Source of the DNA: Pseudomonas extremorientalis
GTDB lineage: Bacteria > Pseudomonadota > Gammaproteobacteria > Pseudomonadales > Pseudomonadaceae
DNA length: 64,000 bases
Reading direction: 5' to 3'
Assembly (NCBI RefSeq): GCF_001870465.1
Contig: NZ_MDGK01000052.1
Span: forward strand, 1-64,000
The notes beneath the pieces were generated by a model. That model did not search any database. It worked only from the letters and a program-made list of their open reading frames with translations, and had not been told where the DNA came from. Made by a program: the position numbers and the translations under genes. Shown in pieces: positions 1 to 8,881 of the stretch; position 1 is the stretch's first letter, and each line of letters begins with the position of its first letter.

Positions 1-17
1 CGACTCAGTACCCGAAT

Positions 18-136
18 TTCTTGACGACCATAGAGCATTGGAACCACCTGATCCCATCCCGAACTCAGTAGTGAAACGATGCATCGCCGATGGTAGTGTG
101 GGGTTTCCCCATGTGAGAGTAGGTCATCGTCAAGAT
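18..136 (+). rRNA. rrf: 5S ribosomal RNA
   Basis: This is the last gene of an rRNA operon whose 16S and 23S lie outside the window. The terminal helix is visible: CTTGACGA at 20-27 pairs with TCGTCAAG at 127-134. The conserved internal stretch around the CCCGAACTCAG box and the GTAGTGTGGGG helix matches Pseudomonas 5S RNA as I know it. The mature ends are approximate. A strong hairpin follows within 15 bases. Confidence 0.97.
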
Positions 137-146
137 TAAATTCCAG

Positions 147-179
147 AACCCCTGATTGCTAACGCAGTCAGGGGTTTTG
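147..179 (+). terminator. rho-independent terminator of the rRNA operon
   Basis: AACCCCTGA at 147-155 pairs with TCAGGGGTT at 168-176 around a 12-base loop and is followed by TTGTTTTG. It lies directly after the 5S gene and should end the rRNA operon transcript. Confidence 0.9.
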
Positions 180-294
180 TTTTGGGCGGTCGGAAACTCA
201 AGCACTACCTACCCCCCGACAAATTTGCACAGTTATTTCTGAACCAGAGCACTAGAATAGGCACCTAACCATTTTTAGAGCCAGAGCCCTATCT

Positions 295-954
295 ATGCCT
301 GATCCGGCTGATGCCCTAGAGCTATCGGATTTACCACTGGACGACCTGGTGGCATGCCATGAGTGCGACTTGCTGATGCGCAAACCGGTGCTCTCCCTCG
401 GCGAAAAAGCCCAATGCCCGCGTTGCGGTTACGAGCTTTACGCTCACCGCCACAATGTCGTTGAGCGAAGTCTCGCCTTGGTGCTGGCTGCACTGTTGCT
501 GTATATACCCGCGAACTTTCTACCCATCATGCAGCTCAATCTACTTGGGCAGTCCTCCGAGGATACCGTGTGGAGCGGCGTTGTCGGTCTGTTCGATACC
601 GGCATGCAAGGCGTCGCCGCCGTTGTGTTCCTGTGCAGCATGGGCATCCCATTGCTCAAGCTGATTTGCCAGTTGGCAGTACTGCTCAGCATCCGCTGGA
701 ATATCGGCCGCAGTTATGGACTGCTGTTGTACCGCATCTACCACCACCTGAAGGATTGGGGGATGTTGGAGGTCTACTTGATGGGGGTGCTGGTGGCGAT
801 CGTAAAACTCGCCGATATGGCGTCCATCACCATTGGCCTGGGCTTGGTCTGTTTTATCAGCCTTCTGATGGTTCAAGTACTGCTTGAGGTGGTGATGTCG
901 CCCCACCAGATCTGGCAAGCGTTGTCAGGAGAGGATGATCATGCGGGCGATTGA
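295..954 (+). CDS. LetA/PqiA-family membrane protein, first half
   Basis: Inner-membrane protein of the PqiA/LetA (YebS) family, which works with an MCE tunnel protein in moving lipids between inner and outer membranes. It has 219 residues. Near residues 20-47 it carries a zinc ribbon (CHEC and CPRC), followed by about four hydrophobic segments between residues 55 and 205. E. coli PqiA and LetA are about 420 residues with two such zinc-ribbon/membrane halves; here each half is a separate gene. The next gene starts inside the last codons, so the two are translationally coupled, and the MCE gene follows. Because no PqiC-like lipoprotein gene follows, LetA is a closer comparison than PqiA. Family assignment is firm; the transport role is inferred. 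Confidence 0.9.
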   Translation: MPDPADALELSDLPLDDLVACHECDLLMRKPVLSLGEKAQCPRCGYELYAHRHNVVERSLALVLAALLLYIPANFLPIMQLNLLGQSSEDTVWSGVVGLFDTGMQGVAAVVFLCSMGIPLLKLICQLAVLLSIRWNIGRSYGLLLYRIYHHLKDWGMLEVYLMGVLVAIVKLADMASITIGLGLVCFISLLMVQVLLEVVMSPHQIWQALSGEDDHAGD

Positions 955-1564
955 TGCAGGCATTCTGATTTGTACCGAATGTCACGAATTGAACAAACAG
1001 GACACTGATAGCGATGAGCAACTGTGCACGCGTTGTGGTGCGCTGGTCCATGCCCGCCGCCCCAACAGCCTCACCCGCACCTGGGCACTGCTGATCACGG
1101 CGGCCATCTTGTATATTCCAGCCAACGTGTTGCCCATCATGACCATCAATAGCCTTGGTCAGGGTGATCCCAGCACCATCATGGCGGGCGTGATCCAGCT
1201 GGTGCAGCATGGTATGTACCCCATCGCTGCCGTGGTGTTCATCGCCAGCATCCTGGTGCCGACGTTCAAGCTGGTCGGCATAGGTCTGCTACTGTTCTCG
1301 GTGCAGCGTCACCAACCGTTGTCCGCACAACAACGCATTGTGATGTACCGCTTTATCGAATTCATTGGCCGCTGGTCCATGCTGGATATCTTCGTGATCG
1401 CCATCCTGGTGGCGGTTGTAAATTTTGGGCGACTTGCCAGTGTCGAGGCCAATCTCGGCGCTGCGGCGTTCGCCAGTGTGGTGATCTTGACGATGCTTGC
1501 CGCAGTAACTTTTGATCCCCGACTGATTTGGGATAACACGGAGTCGGACGACGACCATGAGTGA
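941..1564 (+). CDS. LetA/PqiA-family membrane protein, second half
   Basis: Second half-size LetA/PqiA protein, 207 residues. An N-terminal zinc ribbon (CTEC and CTRC within the first 35 residues) precedes about four membrane segments, with the same YIPANxLPIM motif as its partner in the first of them. I chose the ATG at 941 because AGGAG ends nine bases before it; an in-frame ATG at 935 sits on top of that ribosome site. It overlaps the upstream gene by 14 bases and the downstream MCE gene by 8, which indicates one tightly coupled operon. The two proteins probably form a heterodimer equivalent to one LetA chain (inference). Confidence 0.9.
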   Translation: MRAIDAGILICTECHELNKQDTDSDEQLCTRCGALVHARRPNSLTRTWALLITAAILYIPANVLPIMTINSLGQGDPSTIMAGVIQLVQHGMYPIAAVVFIASILVPTFKLVGIGLLLFSVQRHQPLSAQQRIVMYRFIEFIGRWSMLDIFVIAILVAVVNFGRLASVEANLGAAAFASVVILTMLAAVTFDPRLIWDNTESDDDHE

Positions 1565-3860
1565 TTTGCCAAAAGCTAAAACCCGCCCCGCCTCCAATTG
1601 GTCGGCCATTTGGGTGTTACCTCTGATTGCCCTGATCATCGGTGGCTGGCTGGGGTGGCGTGCCTATTCTCAACAGGGCATCGATATCCAGGTGCGCTTT
1701 GAGAGTGGCGAAGGTATCCAGATCAACAAAACGGAAGTGGTCTACAAAGGCATGCCGGTGGGCAAGGTCAAGGCCCTGGCCCTGGATGACGAGGGTAACA
1801 ATCGCGGGGTGATTGCTACCATCGAGATGAACAAGGATGTCGAACAATACCTGAAGACCAACACCCGTTTCTGGCTGGTCAAGCCGAGTGTCAGCCTGGC
1901 CGGCATCACTGGCCTGGAAACCCTGGTGTCGGGCAACTACATCGCTGCCAGCCCTGGTGACGGTGAGCCCACTCGCAAGTTCAAGGCGCTCTCCGAAGAG
2001 CCGCCCTTGTCCGACGCCAAGCCCGGCTTGCACCTGACCATCAAGGCTGACCGTCTGGGTTCGCTGAACCGTGGCAGCCCGGTGTTCTACAAGCAGATCC
2101 AGGTGGGCCAGGTCAAAAGCTACCTGCTCTCCGAAGACCAGAGTACCGTCGAGATCAAGGTCTATATCGAACCGACCTACGCCAGCCTTGTGCGTAAACA
2201 CACACGTTTCTGGAACGCCAGCGGCATCAGCATCGATGCGAACCTCTCCGGCGTGAAAGTGCGCAGCGAATCCCTCTCAAGCATCGTTGCCGGCGGTATC
2301 GCCTTCGCCACGCCGGAGAACCGCAAGGACAGTCCGCCTACGGACCCAAGTCTGCCATTCCGCCTGTACGAAGATTTCGACGCCGCTGCGGCCGGAATCA
2401 AGGTCAAGGTCACACTCTCCGACTTCGAAGGCCTGCAGGCTGGCCGCACTCCGGTGATGTACAAAGGTATCCAGGTCGGTAGCTTGAAAACGCTGAAGAT
2501 CAATCCGGACCTTTCCAGTGCTAACGCCGAACTGACCCTCGATCCCCTGGCTGAAGATTACCTGGTACAGGACACTCAGTTCTGGGTGGTCAAACCGTCT
2601 ATTTCCCTGGCGGGTATCACAGGGCTCGAAGCCTTGGTCAAAGGGAACTACATCGCCATTCGCCCGGGGGACAAAGGGACGCCTCCACAGCGTGAGTACG
2701 TCGCACGGGCCAAGGCGCCACCGTTGGACCTGCGTTCCCCTGGCCTGCACATGGTGCTGTTCACCGACAACCTCGGTTCTCTGGATGTCGGCAGTCCGAT
2801 CCTCTACAAGCAGGTCAAGGTGGGCTCGGTGCAGAGCTACCAGTTCTCGCGCAAGAACAAGCAGTTGGTGATCGGCGTCCACATCGAGAAGGAATACGAA
2901 AACCTGGTCAATGGCTCGACGCGCTTCTGGAACGCCAGTGGCGTCACCCTGACCGGTGGTCTCACTGGCGGAATCCAGGTGAAGAGTGAATCCCTGGCCA
3001 GCCTGATGGCGGGTGGCATCGCTTTCGAAACACCCGAGCAGAACGTTCCGCTGAAAAAACGCATCCCGCGTTTCCGCCTGTTTGCCGACCGCGATGCTGC
3101 CAACCAGCACGGTACCCTGGTGACCATCAAGGTCGACCGCGCCGATGGCATGCGTCCCGGCACTCCTGTGCGTTTCAAAGGCCTGGACGTGGGCAAGATT
3201 GAAAGTGTCAACCTCAGTGCCGACATGCAATCGGTACTGCTCAGTGCGCGTATCACCCAAGTGGCTGACCGCATCGCCCGCGCCGGCAGCCAGTTCTGGG
3301 TGGTCAAGCCTGAGCTGGGCCTGATGAAAACCGCCAACCTGGAAACCCTGGTCACCGGTCAATACATCGAAGTGCAACCGGCTGCGAAAAACGCCGGCCC
3401 GCAAAAGAGTTTTGTCGCGCTCGCCCAGCCCCCTGAAGCCGCCCATCAGGAAGCCGGCCTGAGCCTGACCCTCAGCGCCGCCCGTCGTGGTTCGCTGAAG
3501 GAGGGCGTGCCGGTCACCTACCGCGAAGTCACTGTGGGCAAAGTCACCGGCTACGAGCTGGGGCAAACTGCCGACCGTGTATTGATCCACATTCTGATCG
3601 AGCCCAAATATGCCCCGCTGGTCCGTGGCGGGAGCCGGTTCTGGAACACCAGTGGCTTTGGCCTCGACTTCGGCCTGTTCAAAGGCGCCACCGTACGCAC
3701 GGAGTCCCTGGAGACGCTGGTCGCCGGCGGTATCGCCTTCGCCACACCCGATGGCGAGCGCATGGGCAATGCCGCCCGGCCACAGCAAACCTTCCCGCTG
3801 TTCGACAAGTTCGAAGATGAGTGGCTGACCTGGGCACCTAAAATCCCGCTCGGCAAATAA
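1557..3860 (+). CDS. six-MCE-domain lipid transport protein (LetB/PqiB family)
   Basis: Periplasm-spanning MCE (MlaD-type) protein of 767 residues with one N-terminal membrane anchor (about residues 15-35). MCE proteins stack into hexameric rings that form a tunnel for phospholipids between the two membranes. Six MCE repeats can be counted by their core motif: YKGMPVGKV, YKQIQVGQV, YKGIQVGSL, YKQVKVGSV, FKGLDVGKI and YREVTVGKV. E. coli PqiB has three repeats and LetB (YebT) seven, so this protein lies nearer to LetB. It ends the operon and is followed by a terminator; no pqiC-type lipoprotein gene is present. Family is sure; naming as letB or pqiB would be a guess. Confidence 0.93.
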   Translation: MSDLPKAKTRPASNWSAIWVLPLIALIIGGWLGWRAYSQQGIDIQVRFESGEGIQINKTEVVYKGMPVGKVKALALDDEGNNRGVIATIEMNKDVEQYLKTNTRFWLVKPSVSLAGITGLETLVSGNYIAASPGDGEPTRKFKALSEEPPLSDAKPGLHLTIKADRLGSLNRGSPVFYKQIQVGQVKSYLLSEDQSTVEIKVYIEPTYASLVRKHTRFWNASGISIDANLSGVKVRSESLSSIVAGGIAFATPENRKDSPPTDPSLPFRLYEDFDAAAAGIKVKVTLSDFEGLQAGRTPVMYKGIQVGSLKTLKINPDLSSANAELTLDPLAEDYLVQDTQFWVVKPSISLAGITGLEALVKGNYIAIRPGDKGTPPQREYVARAKAPPLDLRSPGLHMVLFTDNLGSLDVGSPILYKQVKVGSVQSYQFSRKNKQLVIGVHIEKEYENLVNGSTRFWNASGVTLTGGLTGGIQVKSESLASLMAGGIAFETPEQNVPLKKRIPRFRLFADRDAANQHGTLVTIKVDRADGMRPGTPVRFKGLDVGKIESVNLSADMQSVLLSARITQVADRIARAGSQFWVVKPELGLMKTANLETLVTGQYIEVQPAAKNAGPQKSFVALAQPPEAAHQEAGLSLTLSAARRGSLKEGVPVTYREVTVGKVTGYELGQTADRVLIHILIEPKYAPLVRGGSRFWNTSGFGLDFGLFKGATVRTESLETLVAGGIAFATPDGERMGNAARPQQTFPLFDKFEDEWLTWAPKIPLGK

Positions 3861-3867
3861 GCGCCAC

Positions 3868-3904
3868 AAAAAAGGCCGCGATCCATAAGATCGCGGCCTT
3901 TTTG
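3868..3904. terminator. bidirectional terminator between convergent operons
   Basis: AAAAAGGCCGCGATC and its complement GATCGCGGCCTTTTT form a 15-bp stem with a CATAA loop, with A-runs on one side and T-runs on the other. It lies between the convergent MCE gene and mksB and can serve both strands. Confidence 0.92.
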
Positions 3905-3921
3905 CATTTCAGTGCAGCACG

Positions 3922-6762
3922 TCAGACTTCATCCAACTCCGGCTCATCCGCCTGTACATTAACCGTTGCCTTCACCACATCATGACGGCGGATGTACTTC
4001 CAGTCCGCCTCATCAATGTAGATCCCATTCGGCCCGCTGCCGCCTTCCAGGTCGATCGCCACCTGGGCGGACACCTGCGGCTTCACACTGGCCAGGATTG
4101 GCACAAAGCCCAACTGCAGGCTGGTCTCCAGCAATGCGGCCTGGTTCTTCTCGTCGATATCCGCTGCCTCGTCAAGGTAATACGGCAAACGTACACGCCC
4201 GGCCTGGTCGCGGTCCATCAAGTGCAGCAACAGGTACATGTTGGTCAGCGCCTTGATGGTCATGGTGGTGCCGTTGGACGCGGCGCCATCGATGTCAGTA
4301 TGAATCACCGGTTGGCCATGCACCTTGGTAATCTCGAACGCCAGTTCGAACAAATCCTTCAGGCCCAGCTGGTTGTGGTTGGCCGCCACCAGCCGCGCCA
4401 GGTACTCCTTGGCTTCTTCGTTCTTGTTGTCCTGCTCGGCGCTCTGGCTCAGGTCGAATACCGAGAGGGTTTCGCCTTCTTCATATTGACCGGCACTGTG
4501 GATGATCTGGTCGATATGCTTGAGTGCTTCCTTGTTCGGCGCCAGTACGATGCGGAAGCTTTGCAGGTTGGAGACCTGGCGCTTGTTGATCTCACGGTTG
4601 AACAACGCCAATTGATGCTCAAGGCTGTCGTAGTCGCTGCGGATGTTACGCAGGGTCCGTGCGATATCGGTGACCGCCGCACGGCGGGCCTTGCCGAGTG
4701 TCAACGCTTCATCCGTGCGGTGCGCATAAGCGTTGATCAGCAATTGCAGGCGACGCTCAACATCATCCTCGCTGTCGAACTTGGCCACGCCCTTGAGGCG
4801 AACCTGGGCGTACAGCGCTTCGATCTGGCCATCGGCGCGCAGCAAACCTTGCCAACTGTCCTGATAGTCATTGAGCAGCGGCAACAGGTTGTCCATGGAA
4901 TCGTCGATCGGGTCCATGAACGGCGTGCCGAACGGCAAATCCGCCGGCAACAACTGACGGCGACGCAACGCGTCGTCCAGCGTACGTTGCTTGGCTTCCA
5001 TATCGCCGATCTGGCGGCCCACCAGTTGCAGCTTGGCCGACAGCTGCTGAACGCGCTCGGTGAACGCATCGCTGGAGCGCTTCAACTCATCCTGCGCCGC
5101 TTCCATCTGCGCCAGGTTTTCCAGCTTCTCGCCTTCTTCGGCGCTCAGGGTTTGTGCACGGCGGAAGTCTTCAAGGGCCTTTTGCGCATCGAGCACCTGC
5201 TGGTACAGCGCTTCGGTCTGCGTCTTGCTCGCGGCACGGTCGGAGGCTACAGCCTGCTGGGTTTTCAACTGCTTGAGTTCTTTTTCCAGGCGTTCCTTCT
5301 GGTCACGCAACGCCGCGCGATCTGCCAGGGCCTGCAATGCCGGCGGTTCGATATGGGAGATGTCGATGGACAGCCCCGGCACTTCAAAGCGCTCGCCCTT
5401 GAAGCCGTCGAGGATCTGCTCCAGGGATTTGACCCACTGGCCGTCTTCGTCAAGCGTGATGCCGTGCTCGCCCAACGGCAGGCTGAACAGCGAACTGTTG
5501 AACAGGCGCATCAGACGCTCGACGTCTTGCTGTGAGAATTCTTCCCGCAGTTTGGCGTAGCTGTTGTTGTCCGCATGGTCGAGCTGTTGCTTGACCGACT
5601 TCAAGCGCTTTTCAAGGTCGCGCAAACGCTCGTCCAGATCCTCGGCGCTGAACTGCCGCGACTGCGCCAGGGCGCCGGCCAATTCATCGTGGGCATCCTT
5701 GGCCGCCAGCAGTTGCTGTTCCAGCATCTTGACGTCATCCACCAGGGCAAATCGATGCTTGAGCACCGACAACTCGCCCAACCAACGCTGGATACCACTG
5801 ATTTCCCGCTCCAGGCGCATCAGCTCCTGGGTGCCGCCACGCTGGTCGTTCTGCAGCGCGTCCTGCTCGTTGCGGTAGTGCTCGGCCTGGATCGTCAGTT
5901 CTTCCTTGCGTGCACTGGCGTAGTCCGACCAGGTGCCCAGCAGCGAATCCAGCAGCGGCGACAGGCGATGCAATTTGCCACGCAGCACGTCGCGCTGGCG
6001 AACACCATTGGACAGCGCTTCTACCAGCGGGCCGGCGGCGACCAGGGAGTTGTAGTCCTGCTCCATGCGCCTTACATCGCGGAAGGCTTCTTCGCACGCG
6101 GCGATGTAATCGACACTGCCGGAACGCAAGCTGTGTTCGAAGGCATCGAGAAACAATTGCTTGAGCTTGGCCGCAGTGATTTCACGCATGTGCAGCAGGT
6201 TGATAAACAGCGCGCGGAAGGTCTTCAGGCTCTGCTCGCTGGTGGAGCGCAGCGGAATCAACGTCAGGTCCAGCGGGATTGACGTATGCCCACCCACCAG
6301 CAAGCGACGCAGCTCATCCGGCTTGAGTTCGTAGGCTTTCAGGCCTTCGCGCTCAAGGTTGGTGAACAGCTCCTTCTGACGCAGGCAGGTGTCGTTCTTC
6401 TGGTAGTGCGCCAGGTTCAGCTTGCCGGCATAGGCAAAGAACTGGTGACCGAAACCACCGCCCGGGCCGCGCCCGACCACGCCGATCACGTGTGGGCCGT
6501 GGGGCAGTGAGACTTCCACGAGGATGTAGCTGGTGTCGGTGGCAAAGTAGAAGCGCCGCGATTGTTCCAGGGTGTACTTGCCGAAACTCATGTCCGACAT
6601 GCGCGCCAGGATCGGGAACTGCAAGGCGTTGATCGACGCGGATTTACCCAGGTTGTTTGCGCCATATACCGACAGCGGCTCTTCCAGCGGGAACAGACCC
6701 AGGCTGTAACCGGCGGTGTTCAATAGGGCGAAGCGGCGGATGCCGTAGCGTTCCTTACTCAT
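3922..6762 (-). CDS. mksB: MksB, SMC-like ATPase of the MksBEF condensin
   Basis: SMC-like ATPase subunit of the alternative bacterial condensin MksBEF, which organises and helps segregate the chromosome. It has 946 residues. The Walker A box GANNLGKS is at residues 34-41. Long heptad-rich coiled-coil arms occupy roughly residues 220-430 and 490-760 around a hinge-like middle. A Walker B-like segment LPYYLDEAADI (Asp864/Glu865) is near the C terminus. The start codon overlaps the mksE stop as ATGA. Gene order on the minus strand is mksF-mksE-mksB, as I recall for P. aeruginosa PA4684-4686. No mksG/jetD nuclease gene follows, so this looks like the chromosome-maintenance form rather than the Wadjet-type plasmid-defence form. 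Confidence 0.95.
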   Translation of the reverse strand: MSKERYGIRRFALLNTAGYSLGLFPLEEPLSVYGANNLGKSASINALQFPILARMSDMSFGKYTLEQSRRFYFATDTSYILVEVSLPHGPHVIGVVGRGPGGGFGHQFFAYAGKLNLAHYQKNDTCLRQKELFTNLEREGLKAYELKPDELRRLLVGGHTSIPLDLTLIPLRSTSEQSLKTFRALFINLLHMREITAAKLKQLFLDAFEHSLRSGSVDYIAACEEAFRDVRRMEQDYNSLVAAGPLVEALSNGVRQRDVLRGKLHRLSPLLDSLLGTWSDYASARKEELTIQAEHYRNEQDALQNDQRGGTQELMRLEREISGIQRWLGELSVLKHRFALVDDVKMLEQQLLAAKDAHDELAGALAQSRQFSAEDLDERLRDLEKRLKSVKQQLDHADNNSYAKLREEFSQQDVERLMRLFNSSLFSLPLGEHGITLDEDGQWVKSLEQILDGFKGERFEVPGLSIDISHIEPPALQALADRAALRDQKERLEKELKQLKTQQAVASDRAASKTQTEALYQQVLDAQKALEDFRRAQTLSAEEGEKLENLAQMEAAQDELKRSSDAFTERVQQLSAKLQLVGRQIGDMEAKQRTLDDALRRRQLLPADLPFGTPFMDPIDDSMDNLLPLLNDYQDSWQGLLRADGQIEALYAQVRLKGVAKFDSEDDVERRLQLLINAYAHRTDEALTLGKARRAAVTDIARTLRNIRSDYDSLEHQLALFNREINKRQVSNLQSFRIVLAPNKEALKHIDQIIHSAGQYEEGETLSVFDLSQSAEQDNKNEEAKEYLARLVAANHNQLGLKDLFELAFEITKVHGQPVIHTDIDGAASNGTTMTIKALTNMYLLLHLMDRDQAGRVRLPYYLDEAADIDEKNQAALLETSLQLGFVPILASVKPQVSAQVAIDLEGGSGPNGIYIDEADWKYIRRHDVVKATVNVQADEPELDEV

Positions 6763-7466
6763 GCATCGGTCTCCTGTTCTTCGGCAATGGCGCGGGCCAG
6801 GGCGTCTTCATCGCTTTCATCGGCGAAGTCGCTCAAGTCGAGTGGGTCATCGGTTTTCAGCAATTTCTCATCGCTGTCTTCGTCGATGATCACCGGTGCC
6901 GGCAGCGGCAACACGCTGTGCACGCTGGCTGCCAGGTCGCGGTCTTGCTGCACCGACAGGCACACATCGAGGAAGCGGTGCATCGGCGGCAGGAAGCGAT
7001 AGATGCCGTTGTCTTCGCTGGCAAAACCCAGCTGGGTCATACGGCGCATGATTTTTTCTTCGAGTTCTTCCTGGGTCTGCACTTCGGCCTGGATAAACAG
7101 GTCGCGGTACTTCTCCAGCAACGACGGCAACTCATCACGGCCCAGGCTGCCACCGTCGAGCACGGCAATCGGGTCGCGGCCCTGGTCGGCCAGGTGCTCG
7201 ACGATGATGAAGGTGAACAACGCCAGGCGCTGGGCGGTCTTGTTGACCTGCGCGGCCGCCACGGCGGTGTCCGGCACGAAGTAGTAGAAGCCCCGCGTGT
7301 CGCATACCAGCTCAAAGCCCAGGGCCTTGAACAGCGTGCGGTACTGGTCCTGGAAGTTCGACAGTTGTGCGTACAGCTCCGGGTCGCGGCGGCTGACGTG
7401 GTAACCCTTGAACAGCTCGCGAAAGATCGGCGCCAGCTGGGACAGTTCGGATAGATCAAGATGCAT
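6759..7466 (-). CDS. mksE: MksE, condensin accessory subunit
   Basis: Small winged-helix (KITE-like) subunit that bridges the MksF kleisin and the MksB ATPase. It has 235 residues from the ATG at 7466, beginning MHLDLSELSQL. An upstream in-frame codon at 7496 would lie deep inside mksF, so I prefer 7466, which overlaps mksF by 11 bases. The C terminus is very acidic (residues 200-235), and the stop overlaps the mksB start by four bases. Identification rests on the F-E-B context and on resemblance to the MksE family. Confidence 0.92.
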   Translation of the reverse strand: MHLDLSELSQLAPIFRELFKGYHVSRRDPELYAQLSNFQDQYRTLFKALGFELVCDTRGFYYFVPDTAVAAAQVNKTAQRLALFTFIIVEHLADQGRDPIAVLDGGSLGRDELPSLLEKYRDLFIQAEVQTQEELEEKIMRRMTQLGFASEDNGIYRFLPPMHRFLDVCLSVQQDRDLAASVHSVLPLPAPVIIDEDSDEKLLKTDDPLDLSDFADESDEDALARAIAEEQETDA

Positions 7467-8733
7467 AAGGTGTGCTCGCAGAATTCTCGGCTGCATCAGG
7501 GCTGGCCGGGAGCAGGGCGAAGGAGCGCAGGCTGACCTGGTGCTCGTGTGTGTGGTAGTCGCGGCGTTCCAGGCGTTCGCGCTTGAAGCGTTTTTCCCGC
7601 GAGAGGCGCGAGAACCAGTACAGCAATTCGTCGGTGGCGCCGTCGGGTTCCTGCTCCAGCAGCCAGGTCATCAGGTCCGGCATCGGCAGCGCGTCTTCGC
7701 AGCGCTCGAGCATTTCCTTGACCGTGCGCGGTGCGCGCTGGGCGTCGCCCTTGTGGGACTTGTGCGCCTTGGGAAAGCGCGCCGGTTTCGGCTCGAAATT
7801 CGCCAGGGCATACACGTAGGCTTCCACCTGGCTGGCACTGCCGAGGAAGGTGCTCTGCGGCCGGGTGAACATCGGCATCGCCGCCTGCGGGACTGCGTCC
7901 AGGCCTTTACGGCGAATGGCCGACAACGCCAGCGCCGCGCCACGGGTCACGGCGTTGTGCCGACGCGCTTCTTCGCGCAGCGGTAGCAGCAGCTCGCGGG
8001 CGTGGCGCAGAGTCAGCTGGGCGCTGGTCTGCATCTCCAGGATGCGCGCGTGGGTGCGCAGCAGCATGTCGTCGTCCACCAGATGGCCGAGACGCTGCTG
8101 CTCGGTGAGCATGCGCAACAGCACATTTTCCACCTTGCGCACGCCTTGCTCGAAGGCGCCGTCGGCGTTCACCAGTTGGATCATCGGTTCGACGTATTCG
8201 TCCCAGGTCGCGAGGACCTCGGCATAACGCTGGCGCAACGGAATCTGGCGGTCGCTGGTCTTGGCGCGATCGGCCACTGCGGCGAGGGCCTGTTCGTCGT
8301 TGGCGAGTTTTTTCAGCACGTCGCGCACGCGCATGTCGAGCAGGCGTAACTGACGGGCCAGGTCGTGGCCATCACGGATATCGAAGGCGTCCTGGATATA
8401 ACCGGCCAGGCGCTCGAGGTGGCGCAGGTAGGCTTCGATTTCCAGGCACAGGCCAAGCCGGTGCTCCTTGCGAAGATAGGCCAGGAAGTCGTGGATCTGC
8501 GCATTGAGCTCGAAACGGTTCGGGCTCTTGGCAACAGGCACCAGGATATCCAGGCGAATCCACACGTCCAGCAGGCTGGTGATGTCCTGTGGCGTGCTGT
8601 CCAGTTGTTGGGCGGCCAGTTGTGCGCGCAGTTCGCCCAGGCTCAGGGTGCCTTGGTCGAAGTGTTCGCACAGTGGCTCAAGCAGGGCCCAGTGTTCGGC
8701 GAGGGCGCGCAAGACGCGCTTGGGTTCGATCAT
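7456..8733 (-). CDS. mksF: MksF, kleisin subunit of the MksBEF condensin
   Basis: Kleisin-like subunit of MksBEF, 425 residues, mostly helical. An N-terminal winged-helix-like part and a central helical bundle (about residues 100-300) lead to a basic C-terminal part rich in Arg, Lys and His (residues 330-405). It should close the MksB dimer into a ring. It is the first gene of the mksFEB operon. The promoter must lie in 8734-8881, the spacer shared with the divergent holD-rimI operon. Note that jet/mks naming differs between groups: this is the kleisin, not the SMC protein. Confidence 0.93.
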   Translation of the reverse strand: MIEPKRVLRALAEHWALLEPLCEHFDQGTLSLGELRAQLAAQQLDSTPQDITSLLDVWIRLDILVPVAKSPNRFELNAQIHDFLAYLRKEHRLGLCLEIEAYLRHLERLAGYIQDAFDIRDGHDLARQLRLLDMRVRDVLKKLANDEQALAAVADRAKTSDRQIPLRQRYAEVLATWDEYVEPMIQLVNADGAFEQGVRKVENVLLRMLTEQQRLGHLVDDDMLLRTHARILEMQTSAQLTLRHARELLLPLREEARRHNAVTRGAALALSAIRRKGLDAVPQAAMPMFTRPQSTFLGSASQVEAYVYALANFEPKPARFPKAHKSHKGDAQRAPRTVKEMLERCEDALPMPDLMTWLLEQEPDGATDELLYWFSRLSREKRFKRERLERRDYHTHEHQVSLRSFALLPASPDAAENSASTPYAS

Positions 8734-8881
8734 TGGAATGGCCGGCTGGTTGGCGATTAAAAGTCGCGATTGTACTGCATCGGGCGCGGGATTTATCCAC
8801 AGCCGGTCAGTACGCAGTGGGCGATTGTTGCCGAACAGCGGTAGAATCCCCGCTCTTTAGTTATCCACAAGTGGCCGAGCT

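Noticed and set aside
3922..8733. Wadjet anti-plasmid defence (JetABCD)
   Set aside because: The JetD/MksG nuclease subunit is missing and the neighbourhood is the conserved Pseudomonas mksFEB locus.
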